A DNA stretch of 16,308 nucleotides from Betaproteobacteria bacterium UBA931 (GTDB lineage Bacteria > Pseudomonadota > Gammaproteobacteria > Burkholderiales > Casimicrobiaceae): the NCBI GenBank assembly GCA_002293615.1, contig DBDN01000055.1, positions 1,857 through 18,164 of the forward strand. The letters are read 5' to 3'. Under the pieces are notes generated by a model. The model was not told where the DNA came from. It was given only the letters and a program-made list of their open reading frames with translations, and made no database searches. The position numbers and the translations under genes are program-made. This document shows positions 14,615 to 16,308 of the stretch, piece after piece; position 1 is the stretch's first letter; each line of letters begins with the position of its first letter.

Positions 14615-15805
14615 ATGTCAGAACTCTTCAACAAAATGGTAGAGAACCATCTTTCTCCATTGATTGTCAAAGGTCGTGAGTTTTTGCCTATCGTTCAGGG
14701 CGGTATGGGCGTCGGTGTTTCCGCGCACCGCCTCGCGGGAACCGTGGCAAGCCTGGGCGGCGTTGGCACCATCGCCAGTGTTGATCTGCGTCGCCACCAT
14801 CCTGACCTGATGGAAACCAGCCGCCACGCCGACAAAGATGTCGTTGACCAAGCAAATCTGGTAGCGCTTGATCGCGAAATTTCATTGGCGCGTGAAATGT
14901 CCCGAGGCGCCGGTTTAATTGCCGTCAATATCATGCGTGCTTTGTCTGAATACGCGTCGCACGTCCGCCAAGCCTGTCGCAGCGGTGCCGACGCCATCGT
15001 AATGGGTGCGGGATTACCGCTTGATCTTCCAAATCTTGTCGACGAAAAGCCGGATATCGGCTTGATTCCGATTTTGTCCGACGCGCGCGGCGTTAAATTA
15101 ATCATCAAAAAATGGGCGCGCAAAGCACGCCTACCCGACGCTATTGTCATCGAACATCCGCGTTATGCGGCCGGTCATCTGGGCGCGGCGAAAATAGAAG
15201 ATATCAACGATCCGCGCTTTGATTTTGAAAACGTGCTGCCTGAAGTGCAAGAATTCTTTCGCGCCGAAGGAATCGGGGAAAAGGAAATCCCGCTGATCCT
15301 CGCAGGCGGCATTAATTCGCACGAGCGAATGATTGAACTTACCGAGATGGGCGCTTCCGCAGTGCAGTTGGGTTCTGCTTTTGCGGTTACCAAAGAAGGC
15401 GACGCGGCTGAAGGGTTTAAAAAAGTACTGCTTGAGGCCAAACCGGAAGAAATGATCGAATTCATCAGCGTTGCCGGGCTTCCCGCCCGCGCGGTGCGTA
15501 CGCCGTGGCTTGATAATTATCTGAAATTCCTGCCCAAGCTTACTGCGGTCGCCCACAAGAAACCGCGCTGTTCGGTGAAGTTTGATTGCCTGTCGGAATG
15601 CGGGTTACGCGACGGCATCGCCAAAATCGGTCAATTTTGCATCGATATGCAGCTGGCGTTTGCACTGCAAGGCAACAAAATGAAAGGACTCTTTTTCCGG
15701 GGGGCTTCTTCCTTGCCATTCGGCGATCAGATGTGTTCTGTCAAGGAATTGATGGAATATATGTTGACCGGCGTCAAACCGAAAATCGTGCAAGAAAATA
15801 GATGA
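14615..15805 (+). CDS. NAD(P)H-dependent flavin oxidoreductase / nitronate monooxygenase family protein with C-terminal cysteine cluster
   Basis: A 396-residue TIM-barrel FMN enzyme of the nitronate monooxygenase (2-nitropropane dioxygenase) family, which also includes FabK enoyl-ACP reductase. Family motifs in order are PIVQGGMGVGVSAHRLAG (25-42, FMN contact), DAIVMGAGLPLDLP (126-139), HLGAAKIED (188-196, where many relatives have GGHRG) and the FMN phosphate-binding PLILAGGINSHE (226-237) and GASAVQLGSAFAVTKE (246-261). The C-terminal 80 residues contain C319, C325, C329 and C342 (in DCLSECG and GQFCID), a spacing that suggests a metal or Fe-S site, or disulfides. True nitronate monooxygenase activity is unproven. 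AGGA lies about 6 bases before the ATG. The gene is monocistronic, ending on its own terminator. Confidence 0.8.
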   Translation: MSELFNKMVENHLSPLIVKGREFLPIVQGGMGVGVSAHRLAGTVASLGGVGTIASVDLRRHHPDLMETSRHADKDVVDQANLVALDREISLAREMSRGAGLIAVNIMRALSEYASHVRQACRSGADAIVMGAGLPLDLPNLVDEKPDIGLIPILSDARGVKLIIKKWARKARLPDAIVIEHPRYAAGHLGAAKIEDINDPRFDFENVLPEVQEFFRAEGIGEKEIPLILAGGINSHERMIELTEMGASAVQLGSAFAVTKEGDAAEGFKKVLLEAKPEEMIEFISVAGLPARAVRTPWLDNYLKFLPKLTAVAHKKPRCSVKFDCLSECGLRDGIAKIGQFCIDMQLAFALQGNKMKGLFFRGASSLPFGDQMCSVKELMEYMLTGVKPKIVQENR

Positions 15806-15831
15806 ATATTTTCTTCTGCAAACCCTTCATG

Positions 15832-15861
15832 AAAGAGCGCTTTAGCGCTCTTTTGTTTTTT
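15832..15861 (+). terminator. rho-independent terminator of the nitronate-monooxygenase-like gene
   Basis: AAAGAGCGC (15832-15840), loop TTTA, GCGCTCTTT (15845-15853), followed by TGTTTTTT: a perfect 9-bp stem with a tight loop. It ends against the stop codon of the pseudopilin gene on the other strand. Confidence 0.88.
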
Positions 15862-16307
15862 CAACAGGGCTTCTTCGTTTTATTGACCTTTGACCGTCCG
15901 CTATGTGCCAGAACGGTATCGATGGCATTCTGCCCTGGCGCGCACACTTTGATTGTGCCAGGCTGCAAGGCGCCACTAAACTGTTGCAGCATTCCTGTAC
16001 CAACATAAGAAAAATAATAGCGAACATTCTGATTCCCTGATGCCGTAATACCAGGAAATGTCCCCGCTTCCACATGGATTGGTACGACATACTCCGCTTC
16101 CAACGAACGCTCGTCATTAACATCAATAAAAACAATCCAGCCATTTTCCCAATCGGTTTGCCCAGAACAGGTCTTAAGATTCTTTGATGGGCAAACAATC
16201 GTGCGCTGATTGTTCTTGATCGCTTCCGTACGCGCGATCCACGTAGTGTTTTGCAAAGCCCGAGCCAAGTTATTCTGACGGGTACGGACAATCCAGTTGT
16301 TGAATGA
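15861..16307 (-). CDS. type IV pseudopilin, GspH/FimT family (N-terminus outside window)
   Basis: A truncated minor-pilin gene; the visible 148 codons lack only the prepilin leader and the first part of the hydrophobic helix. The frame stays open to the window edge. The visible part starts SFNNWIVRTRQNNLARALQ, continues TEAIKNNQRTIVCPS (the pattern LxxARSEAIKRxxxVxxCPS of FimT/FimU), and then NGWIVFIDVN, equivalent to the GWxVFxDxN motif. It ends with VCAPG and a terminal Cys. The C-terminal GspH domain is therefore complete. Such proteins prime type IV pilus assembly or sit at the tip of pili or type II secretion pseudopili. The rest of a fimT/pilVWX cluster may lie beyond the right edge. 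Cysteines in CPSKNLKTC and in the tail may pair. Confidence 0.85.
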   Translation of the reverse strand, partial: SFNNWIVRTRQNNLARALQNTTWIARTEAIKNNQRTIVCPSKNLKTCSGQTDWENGWIVFIDVNDERSLEAEYVVPIHVEAGTFPGITASGNQNVRYYFSYVGTGMLQQFSGALQPGTIKVCAPGQNAIDTVLAHSGRSKVNKTKKPC

Positions 16308-16308
16308 A

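Noticed and set aside
15842..16291. 149-codon - strand frame overlapping the pseudopilin
   Set aside because: The other frame has the GspH/FimT motifs and remains open to the window edge. This one has no family resemblance.
1..16308. CRISPR arrays, insertion sequences, toxin-antitoxin pairs, tRNA genes
   Set aside because: No regularly spaced repeats, transposase motifs, paired small toxin genes or cloverleaf signals were seen on either strand.

Overview
The window looks like a chromosomal segment of a Gram-negative bacterium with moderate base composition, most likely a betaproteobacterium. The evidence is the gene neighbourhoods argC / membrane coiled-coil protein / bactofilin / erpA and argS / SPOR protein / dsbA / short-chain dehydrogenase, which I recall as typical of Betaproteobacteria, together with Tat and Sec export signals and a periplasmic multiheme cytochrome. 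I cannot fix genus or family. No rRNA, tRNA, insertion sequence, phage gene or CRISPR array was found.

Left part (1-3500), + strand. The 3' end of uvrD is followed by a LysR-type regulator gene, then a Tat-exported FAD reductase of the flavocytochrome c / fumarate reductase family and a small Sec-exported tetraheme cytochrome c. The last two form an operon with a strong terminator. Its control region is unusually readable: a TTATC-N9-GATAA LysR box about 70 bp upstream of the predicted start of transcription, a TATAAT promoter, and a perfect 16-bp palindrome over the predicted +1. This is a self-contained, inducible periplasmic respiratory module. By eye, its reductase lacks several residues that define fumarate reductases, so its electron acceptor is probably another unsaturated carboxylate. 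No quinol dehydrogenase (CymA type) is present, so the electron source must be encoded elsewhere.

Middle part (3500-11950), all on the - strand. In genome order these are a LysE/RhtB exporter, pdxY (pyridoxal kinase, coupled to the exporter gene), erpA (Fe-S insertion), a bactofilin, a membrane-anchored coiled-coil protein, argC (arginine biosynthesis), a short-chain dehydrogenase, dsbA, an FtsN-like SPOR protein and argS. Transcription runs from argS leftward. Housekeeping genes dominate. The bactofilin and the coiled-coil protein lie only 2 bp apart and look like a morphogenesis pair.

Right part (11950-16308). A secreted DUF4124-type protein (+) converges with gdhA, the NADP-type glutamate dehydrogenase (-), on a shared bidirectional terminator. 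A 646-bp non-coding region then separates gdhA from a divergent FMN-dependent nitronate-monooxygenase-family protein (+). That region carries a 13-bp direct repeat with a 20-bp period. The window ends in a truncated type IV pseudopilin gene (GspH/FimT type, - strand).
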